DNA of 64,000 nt from Lunatibacter salilacus (GTDB taxonomy: Bacteria > Bacteroidota > Bacteroidia > Cytophagales > Cyclobacteriaceae), in NCBI RefSeq assembly GCF_009797935.1, contig NZ_VOLC01000007.1, positions 124,001 to 188,000 of the forward strand. The letters run 5' to 3'. Numbering within the stretch: the first letter of the stretch is position 1; each line of letters starts with the position of its first letter. The position numbers and the translations under genes were made by a program. Shown here one piece after another: positions 8,119 through 18,191 of this stretch. Below the pieces are notes generated by a model. That model did no database searches and was not told the DNA's origin. It was given only the letters and a program-made list of their open reading frames with translations.

Positions 8119-11100
8119 ATGCAAAATTATTTACCCAAAACTACACTGTTTTTGTTGGGATTGGCACTGCTTCTGGCACTCCCCCTGACAATGCAGGCCC
8201 AGACCAGGGAGGTGACGGGAACAGTAATCTCAGGAGAGGATAATCTAACCCTTCCGGGAGTATCTGTACTAGTCAAAGGTACCACTAGAGGTGGCGTCAC
8301 TGACATCGACGGAAATTACCGAGTTTCACTGCAGCCTGGAGACAATATTTTGGTATTCTCTTTTGTGGGATTTTCTCCTTTTGAAAGAGAAGTTGGCAAC
8401 CAAACCACGATTGATGTGACTCTAATGCCTGACATGCAGTCATTGAGCGAAGTAATCGTGGTAGGGTATGGCGAACAAAGGAAAGAGACCATCACCGGGT
8501 CAGTAGCTACTGTAAAAGGCGCTGACCTCGTGAAATCTCCAGCCATGAACTTGACGAATTCAATCGCCGGACGAATGTCGGGAGTAATTGCTGTAAACCG
8601 AAGCGGTGAGCCGGGTTATGATGGAGCCGGTATTCGTATCCGGGGCTCCAATACCTTGGGAAACAACGATGCCCTTATCGTAATAGATGGTATCCCGGCA
8701 AGAGCAGGTGGTATTGATCGATTAAATCCAAACGACATTGAGACCATTTCCGTATTGAAGGATGCTTCTGCTGCCATCTATGGCGCTAGGGCTGCAAACG
8801 GAGTAATCTTGGTTACTACAAAAAGGGGTAAATCAGGAAAGCCGGAATTGAGTTATCAATTCAATCAGGGTTTTGCCCAGCCTACTGTAATACCTAAATT
8901 GGCTGATGCGGCACAATACGGGGAAATGCTCAATGACCTCCATGTGTATGAGTTGCCTGTAGGTGAATGGCGCGCTGCCACAGATGCTTATCGGGCTACA
9001 GGTACCTATACCCGTCCCGACGGCCAAGTTAGAACAGCACCATTTAGCCCCAATGCTTTAGAAATGCACCGGGCTGGTACTGATCCTTGGAACTATCCCA
9101 ATACAGACTGGTATGGGGAAACCCTGAAGACCTGGTCTCCTCAGACGCGGCACAACCTACAGCTAAATGGTGGAAACGAAGACATTCGTTATTTGGCCTC
9201 CTTAGGATACCAAAACCAGGATGCCTACTACAAAAATTCGGCGACAGGATTTAAACAATACGACATGCGCTTAAACGTGGATGCGAAAGTCAATGAATTT
9301 ATAGACCTTCAAATCGGTGTATTGGCAAGACAGGAAGCCCGGTTTTTCCCAACTAGACCCGCAGGAGCCATCTTTAGGATGCAAATGCGAGGAAAGCCAC
9401 ATGAGCCAGCTTTTTGGCCTGACGGCAGACCAGGACCAGATATCGAAAATGGTGAAAACCCGGTGGTAATCACTACCAACGCAACCGGATACGATAGAGA
9501 TACCAGAGATTATTTCCAAACCAATGGAGTATTAAACATCAAAATTCCGGGAGTAGAAGGATTGAAATTTCAAGGAACGGCTTCTGTGGATAAATTGAGC
9601 CAATTCAATAAAAGGTGGGAGACCCCTTGGATTCTGTATCAGCGGGGAAGCGGTTTTGAAGCTGATGGAACTACCCCAATTTTAGTACCCAGTGAAAGAG
9701 GTCCCGCAGAGCCACGTTTAAGACAATCCAACAACAACCAGTTGAATATACTCTTAGGTGGTGTTTTTACATATGATAAAAAAATCAATGATCACCAATT
9801 CAATATTCTAGCGGGCGTAAACAGAGAGACTGTTACCGGTGACGATTTCTTTGCCTATAGAAGATTCTTTATCTCCCCAGCCATCGATCAGATGTTTGCA
9901 GGTGGGGATGCTGAAAAGGACAACGGCGGTGGCGCATTTGAAAGAGCCCGTCTTAACTATTTCGGTAGGGTTGCTTACAACTACAAAGATAAATACCTCT
10001 TTGAATTTTTGTGGAGAAATGACGGATCCTATATTTTCCCTGAACAAACCCGATATGGTTTCTTCCCTGGCGTCATGGGGGGTTGGGTTGTTTCCGAAGA
10101 AGATTTCTGGAAAAGCAATGTACCTGTAATGGATTTCTTTAAGATTCGGGGTTCTTGGGGTCAGATGGGTAACGATCAGATCTTCTTTGGAGGAGCACTG
10201 CAAGAGTACCAATTCTTGTCTACCTATGGTTTCAGAAGTCACATTTTGGAAAATACAGAAGCCAAAACGCTATTTGAAACTCGAGTACCGAATAATGCCA
10301 TTACTTGGGAAGTTGCCAACAACTCCAACATCGGGATAGAAGGTTCCTTATTGGATGGTAAAGTATTCTTCGAATTTGATTATTTTTACAATAAGAGAAC
10401 GAACATTCTCTGGAGAAAGAATGCTTCTGTACCCGAATCCAGTGGCTTGGCTGCCTTATTACCTGCCGAAAACATTGGTGAGGTTGAAAACAAAGGGTTT
10501 GATATAAATATAGGATACCGAGGTCAAAAAGGAGACCTGCAGTATAGCATCAGTGCCAATGGTGGATATGCTTACAACAGAATACTTTTCTGGGATGAGC
10601 CTCCAGGAGCTCCTGAATGGCAGCGTTCTACAGGATTGCCCATGAATACCCCAGCTCCTGTTTATTTATATGATGGTGTATTTGCAACCCAAGAGCAAAT
10701 TGCCGCAGAAACCTTAGATTATTCTGCAATAACCAACCAACTTCGTCCTGGAGATATGCGCTTCAAAGATGTAAATGGTGACGGTCAAATTACACCATTA
10801 GATCGGGTAAGAATGGACCGAAACAATATCCCCAGATTTCAGGGAGGTGTTAATATGAATGCCCAATGGAGAAATTTTGACCTTTCTGTCTTATTTCAAG
10901 GAGCGGCCGGCGCTATTGCATTAGTGTCTTTGGGTGAATCCGGGAATATCGGTAATTACTTAACGGAATTCTATGAAAATCGCTGGACAATCGACAATCC
11001 AAGTACGGAATATCCAAGAATTGCCAATAGAAGTGATCAGTATTACTCTGGAGGAAATGATTTCTGGTACAGAAGTTCGGATTATATCCGCCTTAAAAAC

Positions 11101-11295
11101 CTAGAATTGGGTTATACTATACCCTCACAGTGGGGAGAGCGGTTTGGCATGAGTAATTTAAGAGTCTACGTTAACGGGTTGAACCTTTTGACTTGGGACA
11201 AATTGAAGGTTTACGATCCTGAATCTGACAATTCAACAGGTCAGTACTACCCACAGGCACGTGTCATCAACGGCGGCGTATCCGTATCTTTCTAA
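8119..11295 (+). CDS. SusC/RagA-family TonB-dependent outer-membrane transporter
   Basis: Outer-membrane pore that works with a SusD lipoprotein to import large nutrients using TonB energy. In order: signal peptide (1-27, ...M-Q-A-Q), carboxypeptidase-regulatory-like domain (about 30-103), the SusC-type TonB-box region VIVVGYGEQRKETITGS (about 112-128), plug with GIRIRGSNTLGNNDALIVID and VLKDASAAIYGARAANGVIL, then the barrel. At 1058 residues the length is typical. The SusD-like gene begins 10 bases downstream. There is no adjacent glycosidase, so the usual glycan-utilisation role is not supported; the downstream genes suggest another substrate. Confidence 0.95.
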   Translation: MQNYLPKTTLFLLGLALLLALPLTMQAQTREVTGTVISGEDNLTLPGVSVLVKGTTRGGVTDIDGNYRVSLQPGDNILVFSFVGFSPFEREVGNQTTIDVTLMPDMQSLSEVIVVGYGEQRKETITGSVATVKGADLVKSPAMNLTNSIAGRMSGVIAVNRSGEPGYDGAGIRIRGSNTLGNNDALIVIDGIPARAGGIDRLNPNDIETISVLKDASAAIYGARAANGVILVTTKRGKSGKPELSYQFNQGFAQPTVIPKLADAAQYGEMLNDLHVYELPVGEWRAATDAYRATGTYTRPDGQVRTAPFSPNALEMHRAGTDPWNYPNTDWYGETLKTWSPQTRHNLQLNGGNEDIRYLASLGYQNQDAYYKNSATGFKQYDMRLNVDAKVNEFIDLQIGVLARQEARFFPTRPAGAIFRMQMRGKPHEPAFWPDGRPGPDIENGENPVVITTNATGYDRDTRDYFQTNGVLNIKIPGVEGLKFQGTASVDKLSQFNKRWETPWILYQRGSGFEADGTTPILVPSERGPAEPRLRQSNNNQLNILLGGVFTYDKKINDHQFNILAGVNRETVTGDDFFAYRRFFISPAIDQMFAGGDAEKDNGGGAFERARLNYFGRVAYNYKDKYLFEFLWRNDGSYIFPEQTRYGFFPGVMGGWVVSEEDFWKSNVPVMDFFKIRGSWGQMGNDQIFFGGALQEYQFLSTYGFRSHILENTEAKTLFETRVPNNAITWEVANNSNIGIEGSLLDGKVFFEFDYFYNKRTNILWRKNASVPESSGLAALLPAENIGEVENKGFDINIGYRGQKGDLQYSISANGGYAYNRILFWDEPPGAPEWQRSTGLPMNTPAPVYLYDGVFATQEQIAAETLDYSAITNQLRPGDMRFKDVNGDGQITPLDRVRMDRNNIPRFQGGVNMNAQWRNFDLSVLFQGAAGAIALVSLGESGNIGNYLTEFYENRWTIDNPSTEYPRIANRSDQYYSGGNDFWYRSSDYIRLKNLELGYTIPSQWGERFGMSNLRVYVNGLNLLTWDKLKVYDPESDNSTGQYYPQARVINGGVSVSF

Positions 11296-11305
11296 TTCCC
11301 AAAAT

Positions 11306-13171
11306 ATGAAACACATGAAAAACAAATTAAAATATATATGTGTAGGGTTGTTTGGCGTATTGCTGACAACTTCATGCAACGACGAGTTTCTAAATACCCA
11401 ACCTCTGGGACAAGTTTCCGAAGCGGCAGTTTGGAGAGATGCGGGCTTAGCTGAGGCTTTCGTGACAGACATTTATGGAGGTCTCGAACAAGGAGGATTT
11501 TCCGAGCAGGCATTAGCCTCCCTTACAGACGAAGCCATATTCACCCATCCAGGCCGGAACATCAACGTAGTGACAGAAGCGAGGTCTAATCCGGAAGCAA
11601 CCGGATGGATTGACGGAACAAGAGGTTGGTCCAATATGTATAGCAGACTACGAAGTGCAAACATAGCAATCGCAAACCTCAGTGATCCCCAATTTGAAAA
11701 TACCGGGGGTATTGTAGATCGCTTACTGGGTGAGGCTACCTTTATGCGCGCCTATTTTCATCAGCAGTTGTTGAGAAACTTCGGTGGGGTTCCTATTGCT
11801 GACAGGCCCTTTACGTTAGACGAAGAGACCTATGAAATCCCAAGAAATACCTATGCTGAGGTAGTAGCCTTTATCATTCAAGATCTGGATAGAGCGGCAC
11901 AACTCTTGGAAGGAAAAAGCATGGTGCGTGGCCGCGCAAATCAAGTAGCTGCCTTGGCATTAAAATCAAGAGTCCTGATTTATGCGGCTAGTGATTTACA
12001 CGATATGCCCACTGCTTCTGGCAAGTCAAGTGTTATTTCTTCGTATCAGAATAAAGAATTAATAGGATATACTTCAGGGAACAGGACTGAAAGACTTCAG
12101 CAGGCAAAAGCAGCTGCAAAGGCAGTTCTTGATATTGCTGATGGAAACATGCTAAACCTTACTGAACCACTTCCACATGCAGAAGCTGTTCAAGTCTACG
12201 AAAACAATTCTCTTTCAAGGAACGGTGGTGAAGCTGAAATGATTTTCGGCCGGTATTTCTTATCTCAGAAACCAGAAGGAGGCGGCAGACAAGGTTTATT
12301 CAATGGACCAAATGGTTATAATAACTGGGCAGGTAATACACCCGTTCAGTTGATTATTGACGATTATGCCATGATGGATGGAACGCCATTTGATTGGAAT
12401 AATCCGGAGCATGAAAAAGCCCCCTACACTGACAGGGAAGCGAGATTCTATTCTACATTCCTTTTTGACGGAGCGCAGTGGAAGCCCCGTTCTCCTGCAA
12501 ACCAAGCTAGGGATCCATTGGGCCAAATCCAAACTGGTAGGTATGAAGTGACCAATTCCGCAGGGCAAAAAGTAACCCATTTCGGATTAGATACCCGAAA
12601 CAGTCCCATCGAAGACTGGAACGGAAGCTATACGGGCTATTATATCCGCAAGTTTATAGAACCAGATCCAAACTTTGTGGATCAAAATACTTGGCAGGAA
12701 ATTCCTTGGCCGAATATCAGGTTTACTGAAGTAGTATTTAACTATGCGGAAGCTTGTATATTCCTAGGAGATGACGAGGAAGCTAGAACATGGCTAAACA
12801 AAATCCGCTTTAGAGCAGGACTTCCAGCGTTGACTCAATCGGGTGAAGATCTTAAAATGGCCTTTATCAATGAAAAACGTAAGGAAATGGTTCACGAAGA
12901 ACAACGTTACTATGACGCCAGAAGATGGATGATTGCTCCACAAACTTTTGGTAGGCAAGCCAACGGAATAAGCATTGTCGGAACCCTAAAGCCGGGACAG
13001 ACAAATTCCTTATACAGGTACGATCCGGATATTTATGATTACTCCTACGAGGTATTCGACATTGATCCAGGTAAAGAAAATAGGCTTTGGCTGGACAAAA
13101 TGTACTGGATGCCTATCAGCTTTGCTGAAACACAACGTAATGATAACCTGATTCAGAATCCGGGTTATTGA
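11306..13171 (+). CDS. SusD/RagB-family nutrient-binding lipoprotein
   Basis: Surface lipoprotein that forms the lid of the SusC transporter and binds the substrate. I chose ATG 11306 because it gives a clean signal (MKHMKNKLKYICVGLFGVLL) with a lipobox Cys at residue 24 (TTSC). An upstream in-frame start at 11261 would overlap susC, and ATG 11315 is also possible. About 621 residues. SusD features include N-D-E-F-L-N-T-Q-P-L-G after the Cys, the TPR-like helical part, and near the C-terminus the motif INEKRKEMVHEEQRYYDARRW typical of RagB/SusD. A terminator follows. Confidence 0.94.
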   Translation: MKHMKNKLKYICVGLFGVLLTTSCNDEFLNTQPLGQVSEAAVWRDAGLAEAFVTDIYGGLEQGGFSEQALASLTDEAIFTHPGRNINVVTEARSNPEATGWIDGTRGWSNMYSRLRSANIAIANLSDPQFENTGGIVDRLLGEATFMRAYFHQQLLRNFGGVPIADRPFTLDEETYEIPRNTYAEVVAFIIQDLDRAAQLLEGKSMVRGRANQVAALALKSRVLIYAASDLHDMPTASGKSSVISSYQNKELIGYTSGNRTERLQQAKAAAKAVLDIADGNMLNLTEPLPHAEAVQVYENNSLSRNGGEAEMIFGRYFLSQKPEGGGRQGLFNGPNGYNNWAGNTPVQLIIDDYAMMDGTPFDWNNPEHEKAPYTDREARFYSTFLFDGAQWKPRSPANQARDPLGQIQTGRYEVTNSAGQKVTHFGLDTRNSPIEDWNGSYTGYYIRKFIEPDPNFVDQNTWQEIPWPNIRFTEVVFNYAEACIFLGDDEEARTWLNKIRFRAGLPALTQSGEDLKMAFINEKRKEMVHEEQRYYDARRWMIAPQTFGRQANGISIVGTLKPGQTNSLYRYDPDIYDYSYEVFDIDPGKENRLWLDKMYWMPISFAETQRNDNLIQNPGY

Positions 13172-13199
13172 TTTCTGATGGCTTTTAATACTAAAAAAA

Positions 13200-13228
13200 G
13201 GGTTGCTATGTTTGGCAACCCTTTTTTT
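13200..13228 (+). terminator. Rho-independent terminator after susD-like gene
   Basis: Stem GGGTTGC / GCAACCC with a loop of about 8 bases, followed by seven T. It separates the SusCD pair from the downstream UnbV/PAP2 genes, which therefore probably have their own promoter or depend on readthrough. Confidence 0.85.
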
Positions 13229-13411
13229 ATTTCTGTTTATTACCGTATACTACAAGTAAGACTATGATTTCTTCTCAGCCAAGGATTCATCCTATATGTA
13301 ATCGTTATTTTGTTGCTACCCGGCAGAAATGTAAAATCAATAGCAATCAGGCGAATAGGCCATAACCTAATCGATAAATTTATATATTTGAACACGAATT
13401 ACTTATTTTCT

Positions 13412-16400
13412 ATGTCATTGTCTTTTAAAGCTTCCTTCGTCTTTCTCTTGGGGGGTATCTCGATACTGCCCAATTGTGGCCCAAAGGAAACCGCCAAACC
13501 TACTCTACCCCAAGGTCCTCCCCTATTTACCCTCCTCTCTGGAAATGAGTCCGGTATAACGTTTGAGAATACGCTTACTGAGGGATTAAACACCAATATT
13601 TTGATGTATGAATATTTTTACAACGGGGGTGGTGTAGCCGTAGGTGACCTAAACGGGGATGGTCTGGATGATATTTATTTTACCGGCAACATGGTAGGCA
13701 ATGCACTCTACCTGAACAAGGGAAATATGCAGTTTGAAGACATTACCCAGCAGGCGGGAGTCGCTGGCCGTCAAGGACCATGGACCACCGGCGTCACCAT
13801 GGCCGACGTGAATGGGGATGGATTGTTGGATATCTATGTGTGCAGCTCTGGCAGCTTACCTCCGGATAAAAGAAAAAATCAACTGTTTATTAATCAGGGA
13901 GTCAATGCTGAAGGTATTCCCACTTTTGTGGAGGAAGCTGAAAAGTACGGTATCGCCAGCGATGCCACCAGTACCCATGCGGTATTTTTCGACTTTGACA
14001 ACGACGGGGACTTGGACCTTTTCCTTCTTAACCACAATCCCAAATCCCTCCCTGTCCTTGATGAGTCCATTACAGCCGAACTGCTAAAGAAACCGGACAC
14101 CGCGGGGCCGCAACTTTTTCGTAATGATGGTGGGATATTCACCGAAACCACCCTAGAATCGGGAATACAACAATCAGCGCTGTCATATGGATTAGGAGCT
14201 GGAGTTGCGGATATTAACCGGAACGGCTTTATGGATATCTACATCAGCAATGATTACACTGCTCCGGATTTCCTATATATCAATAACGGCGACGGAACTT
14301 TTACGGACATAATTCAGGATGCCATGGGGCATATTTCCAATTTCTCCATGGGCAACGACATCGCTGATATCAACAATGACGGTCTCCTGGATGTGTTTAC
14401 ACTAGACATGCTTCCTGAAGGAAATGCACGTCAAAAACTTTTGATGGCTCCGGATAATTATGAGAAATTTGACTTTAACCTTCGGGTAGGTTTCCACCAT
14501 CAATACATGCGGAACATGCTCCACCTTAATCATGGAAACGGAACATTTAGCGAAATCGGTCAGCTAGCGGGAGTATCCAACACAGACTGGAGTTGGGCGG
14601 CGCTCTTTGCGGATTTTGACAATGACGGCTGGAAAGACCTCTATATAACCAATGGATATCACCGGGACTATACGAACATGGATTTTTTGAAATACATGTC
14701 TGATTTCCTCAAAAACAACCAAGGCCTTCGAAGGGAAAACGTACTCGATCTAGTGTACCAGATGCCTTCATCCAATGTCGTCAACTACGCCTTCCAAAAC
14801 ACCGGCGGCATTACCTTTGACAACCGCACAGAATCCTGGGGCCTTCATCATGTAGCCAACAGCAACGGGGCAGCTTATGCCGACCTGGACAACGATGGTG
14901 ACCTCGACTTAATAGTCAACAACGTCAGTCACCCTGCATTTATCTATCGAAATGATGCAGACATGATAAATCCCAACAATTACCTAAAAATCCAGCTTGC
15001 AGGTGGTAGGCAAAATACGCATGGTTTAGGAGCAAAAATCACGGCTCACCAAGGGGAAACATTGCAGTTCATAGAACAAATGCCCAGTCGGGGATACCAA
15101 TCCAGTGTATCTCCCACACTGCACTTGGGAATGGGAAAAGTTGCTAAAGTCGATTCTCTTATCGTTGAATGGCCTGGTGGAAAAACTCAAGTATTGTACG
15201 ATGTGCCAGTTAATCAAACCCTTAGTTTATCAGAATCGAATGCTACCCAAGACCAACGTACTAGAAATGCCATTACTCCCCTATTCAAACCAGTAAACAC
15301 TCCAATACAAAACAGCCAGCCTCCCAATACGCTTAATGATTTCAAACGGCAGCCCCTAATGGTTAACCCACTATCCTTCTCGGGTCCTGCCATGGCCAAA
15401 GGAGACGTAAATGGCGATGGTCTATTGGACATCTATGTAGGTGGCGATGCAGGAATTCCAGGTAAATTATATGTACAGCTATCCGCAGGTGCTTTTCAGG
15501 AAGTGAGTGTATCCGCATTTATCACTGATCAGGAATCGGCGGATACAAAAGCTGTCTTTGTGGACTTGAACGGGGATGGGCATCCGGACCTATATGTAGG
15601 CAGCGGGGGTTATGGAGATTTTCTTCCAGCGGATGAACGACTTCAGGATAGAATATACATAAATGACGGCAAGGGCAATTTTATCAAGGCCCAAAGTGCG
15701 CTTCCAACGATGCTTACCAGCACAGGTGCTGTTGCCTTTGCGGATTTTACGGGAGACGGTGCTCCCGATATATTTGTCGGAAGCCGGGTAATCCCCGGAA
15801 GGTATCCGGAGATCCCCCCCAGCTATTTGCTGGTAAATGATGGTAAGGGCAATTTCTCGGATGAAACACAAAAATGGGCATCCTCCTTTAACTCTTTGGG
15901 CTTAGTTACTGATGCCGAGTGGCTGGACCTTAATGGAGATGATGTACCGGAATTGATTGTGGTGGGCGAATGGATGCCCATTTCCGTTTGGGAAAAATCA
16001 AACGAGTCCTTCACCAATGTCACCGAGCATTATTTCGAAGCAGAATATAGTGGCTGGTGGAATAGCCTTACAGTGGCAGACATCAACGGTGACGGTAAGG
16101 CAGACTTGATCGTTGGAAATCATGGAAAAAACACTCAAGTCAAAGCTAGTCCTGATGAGCCCGCCGAAATGTATTACAAAGATTTTGACAACAATGGAGC
16201 TGTGGACCCCATCCTCTGCTTTTATATTCAGGGGAAGAGCTATCCGTATGTTACCCGGGATGAACTATTGGACCAAATTTCGTTCATGCGAACCCGGTTC
16301 AGGAATTATGCCGACTATGCGAACCTGTCCATTTCTGAAATATTTACTCCCCAAGAAATGAAAGATGCAGGTTACCTAAAGGCCAACATGTTGGAAACTG

Positions 16401-16744
16401 CTTACTTCGAATCCCAAACAAGTGGGTCATTTCAGCTAAAACCATTGCCCATCGAAGCACAATCCTCTCCTGTGTTTTCCGTTTTAGTATTCGATGCCGA
16501 TGGGGACGGCCATCAGGACCTTCTTTTGGGAGGAAATATTCAGCGGGCAAGGTTACGTTTTGGGAAATATGATGCTAACTTTGGCATACTACTAAAGGGA
16601 GATGGAAAAGGCGGATTCACCTATGTCCCACAACGTAAATCCGGATTTAATATTCAAGGTGATATTCGAAGCATTCAATCCCTGGATGACACCATCTTAT
16701 TCGGGATCAATCAGGTAGGTGTCGTTGCCTTTGAGAAAAATTAA
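13412..16744 (+). CDS. FG-GAP/VCBS-repeat and ASPIC/UnbV-domain lipoprotein (CRTAC1-like)
   Basis: Very large (1110 residues) exported protein. I place the start at ATG 13412, where a signal begins (hydrophobic stretch to about residue 20, candidate Cys22); the frame is open further upstream without a signal. Many calcium-binding FG-GAP/VCBS units of the form D-x-N-G-D-G-x-x-D-I-Y recur across two propeller-like halves: about 75-330 and again from about 640, with single units at about 420 and 500. Between them (about residues 525-620) lies an ASPIC/UnbV domain with the G-L-G-A-K-I and S-x-x-P-x-L-H-L-G segments. The role is probably surface binding or a scaffold; no catalytic site is recognised. 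Two PAP2-like genes follow at 6 and 31 bases, suggesting an operon. Confidence 0.85.
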   Translation: MSLSFKASFVFLLGGISILPNCGPKETAKPTLPQGPPLFTLLSGNESGITFENTLTEGLNTNILMYEYFYNGGGVAVGDLNGDGLDDIYFTGNMVGNALYLNKGNMQFEDITQQAGVAGRQGPWTTGVTMADVNGDGLLDIYVCSSGSLPPDKRKNQLFINQGVNAEGIPTFVEEAEKYGIASDATSTHAVFFDFDNDGDLDLFLLNHNPKSLPVLDESITAELLKKPDTAGPQLFRNDGGIFTETTLESGIQQSALSYGLGAGVADINRNGFMDIYISNDYTAPDFLYINNGDGTFTDIIQDAMGHISNFSMGNDIADINNDGLLDVFTLDMLPEGNARQKLLMAPDNYEKFDFNLRVGFHHQYMRNMLHLNHGNGTFSEIGQLAGVSNTDWSWAALFADFDNDGWKDLYITNGYHRDYTNMDFLKYMSDFLKNNQGLRRENVLDLVYQMPSSNVVNYAFQNTGGITFDNRTESWGLHHVANSNGAAYADLDNDGDLDLIVNNVSHPAFIYRNDADMINPNNYLKIQLAGGRQNTHGLGAKITAHQGETLQFIEQMPSRGYQSSVSPTLHLGMGKVAKVDSLIVEWPGGKTQVLYDVPVNQTLSLSESNATQDQRTRNAITPLFKPVNTPIQNSQPPNTLNDFKRQPLMVNPLSFSGPAMAKGDVNGDGLLDIYVGGDAGIPGKLYVQLSAGAFQEVSVSAFITDQESADTKAVFVDLNGDGHPDLYVGSGGYGDFLPADERLQDRIYINDGKGNFIKAQSALPTMLTSTGAVAFADFTGDGAPDIFVGSRVIPGRYPEIPPSYLLVNDGKGNFSDETQKWASSFNSLGLVTDAEWLDLNGDDVPELIVVGEWMPISVWEKSNESFTNVTEHYFEAEYSGWWNSLTVADINGDGKADLIVGNHGKNTQVKASPDEPAEMYYKDFDNNGAVDPILCFYIQGKSYPYVTRDELLDQISFMRTRFRNYADYANLSISEIFTPQEMKDAGYLKANMLETAYFESQTSGSFQLKPLPIEAQSSPVFSVLVFDADGDGHQDLLLGGNIQRARLRFGKYDANFGILLKGDGKGGFTYVPQRKSGFNIQGDIRSIQSLDDTILFGINQVGVVAFEKN

Positions 16745-16750
16745 GAATAG

Positions 16751-18160
16751 ATGATAATCAGCTCTTTAAGAAACATTTCATTTTCAGATATAAGAACGTC
16801 TTCAATAATTAAACTATCAACGTTTTTTATCTGTTTGATGTTTGCTTCTTCCTGCCAAACCCCAGAGTCGGACAAAGACAAAGTTTTGGGACCGGAGTTA
16901 ATTGGATGGGTTACTGAAGCGATGACAGACATTATGGTGCATGACATCACCAACCCTCCGCTAGCCGCTAGATTCTACGCCTATGCCAGCCTGGCGGGAT
17001 ACGAGGCCATCAGCCAAGAAAATCCGGACGTCCTTAGTTTCCACGGGGTCCTGAATGATTATCCTGAAATGAAGGTCTCAGGAGATTTCCCCAATCACCA
17101 CCCCCATGTAAGTGCGGTACTTGCAATGATTGAGACCGCAGCCACCATGCAGCCCTCGGGACAGGATTTGCACGAATTAAGAGATTCGTTTTTGGATTCC
17201 TGCCGATTTTGGGGCTTTTCAGATCGTACCCTAGAGGATGCAATGGGATATGGAAAAGAGATAAGCTCAAGTATACTAGCGTATGCACAGCAAGACCTTT
17301 ATAAGAATATCAGCAATTACCCCAGGTACACACCTAAACAGGAGGACGGATATTGGTACCCTACTCCACCTGCATATTTTGCGCCGGTAGAACCCTATTT
17401 TAATTCGATCCGCCCCTTTACACTCGTGCAGCCAGATCAGTTCAAACCAAAACCGCCGGTAACATTTTCGACTTCCACAGATTCAGAGTTTTATAAACTC
17501 ATGCAGGAGGTTTATGAGGTAGAGTTGACAAAAGAACAACGGGAGATTGCCGCTTTCTGGGACTGTAACCCCTTTGCATTGGAGGAGACCGGACATTTGA
17601 TGGTAGGGTTAAAACAGATTTCGCCAGGGGGACATTGGATGGGGATCACCAATATAGCCTGTAAGGATGCAAATCTAAGCTTCGAACAGGCAATGGAAAT
17701 TACAGCCATTGTGGCGATCGGACTTACTGACGGCTTTCTTAGTTGCTGGGATGAAAAATACCGCAGCAACCGGATTCGCCCTGAAACAGCCATCCGCAAA
17801 TACATCGACACTTCCTATAGGCCTTTATTACAAACTCCTCCTTTTCCGGAGTATTTAAGTGGCCACTCTACCATTTCTACCACCGCCGCTACGATATTGA
17901 CCCATTACTTTGGCGACAACTTCTCTTATACAGATACCGTAGAAGAGAAATATCAGCTTCCAAGTAGGGATTTTACCTCCTTCCTTCAGGCCTCTGAAGA
18001 AGCCAGTATTTCCCGCTTGTATGGTGGCATTCATTTTATGGATGCCATCGTAGAAGGTCAGGAACAGGGAAAACTCGTCGGAAATTGGGTTATCCAAACG
18101 TTAGAAAACTCCGGACTGGCCAGTCCGCTGTCCTTATCATCCCTGTCGATCACTGATTAG
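16751..18160 (+). CDS. PAP2 / vanadium-dependent haloperoxidase-like lipoprotein (first of two)
   Basis: 469 residues. The N-terminal signal has a candidate lipobox Cys at 35 (FASSC), so it is probably tethered to a membrane outside the cytoplasm. It carries the vanadate/phosphate-binding triad of the PAP2-haloperoxidase superfamily: K336-x6-R343-P344, S370-G371-H372, and S421-R422-x5-H428. The family either oxidises halides with peroxide using vanadate or hydrolyses phosphate esters; sequence alone does not say which. The position four after the last His, Asp in the classic phosphatase signature, is Ala here. It starts 6 bases after the UnbV gene and has a paralogue directly downstream. Confidence 0.85.
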   Translation: MIISSLRNISFSDIRTSSIIKLSTFFICLMFASSCQTPESDKDKVLGPELIGWVTEAMTDIMVHDITNPPLAARFYAYASLAGYEAISQENPDVLSFHGVLNDYPEMKVSGDFPNHHPHVSAVLAMIETAATMQPSGQDLHELRDSFLDSCRFWGFSDRTLEDAMGYGKEISSSILAYAQQDLYKNISNYPRYTPKQEDGYWYPTPPAYFAPVEPYFNSIRPFTLVQPDQFKPKPPVTFSTSTDSEFYKLMQEVYEVELTKEQREIAAFWDCNPFALEETGHLMVGLKQISPGGHWMGITNIACKDANLSFEQAMEITAIVAIGLTDGFLSCWDEKYRSNRIRPETAIRKYIDTSYRPLLQTPPFPEYLSGHSTISTTAATILTHYFGDNFSYTDTVEEKYQLPSRDFTSFLQASEEASISRLYGGIHFMDAIVEGQEQGKLVGNWVIQTLENSGLASPLSLSSLSITD

Positions 18161-18191
18161 CGTGCCATTCATCACCCAGAAGTCACTTATA

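Noticed and set aside
8119-13171. Calling the SusCD pair part of a polysaccharide utilisation locus
   Set aside because: No glycosidase, polysaccharide lyase or sulfatase gene is adjacent; the neighbours are UnbV and PAP2-type genes.
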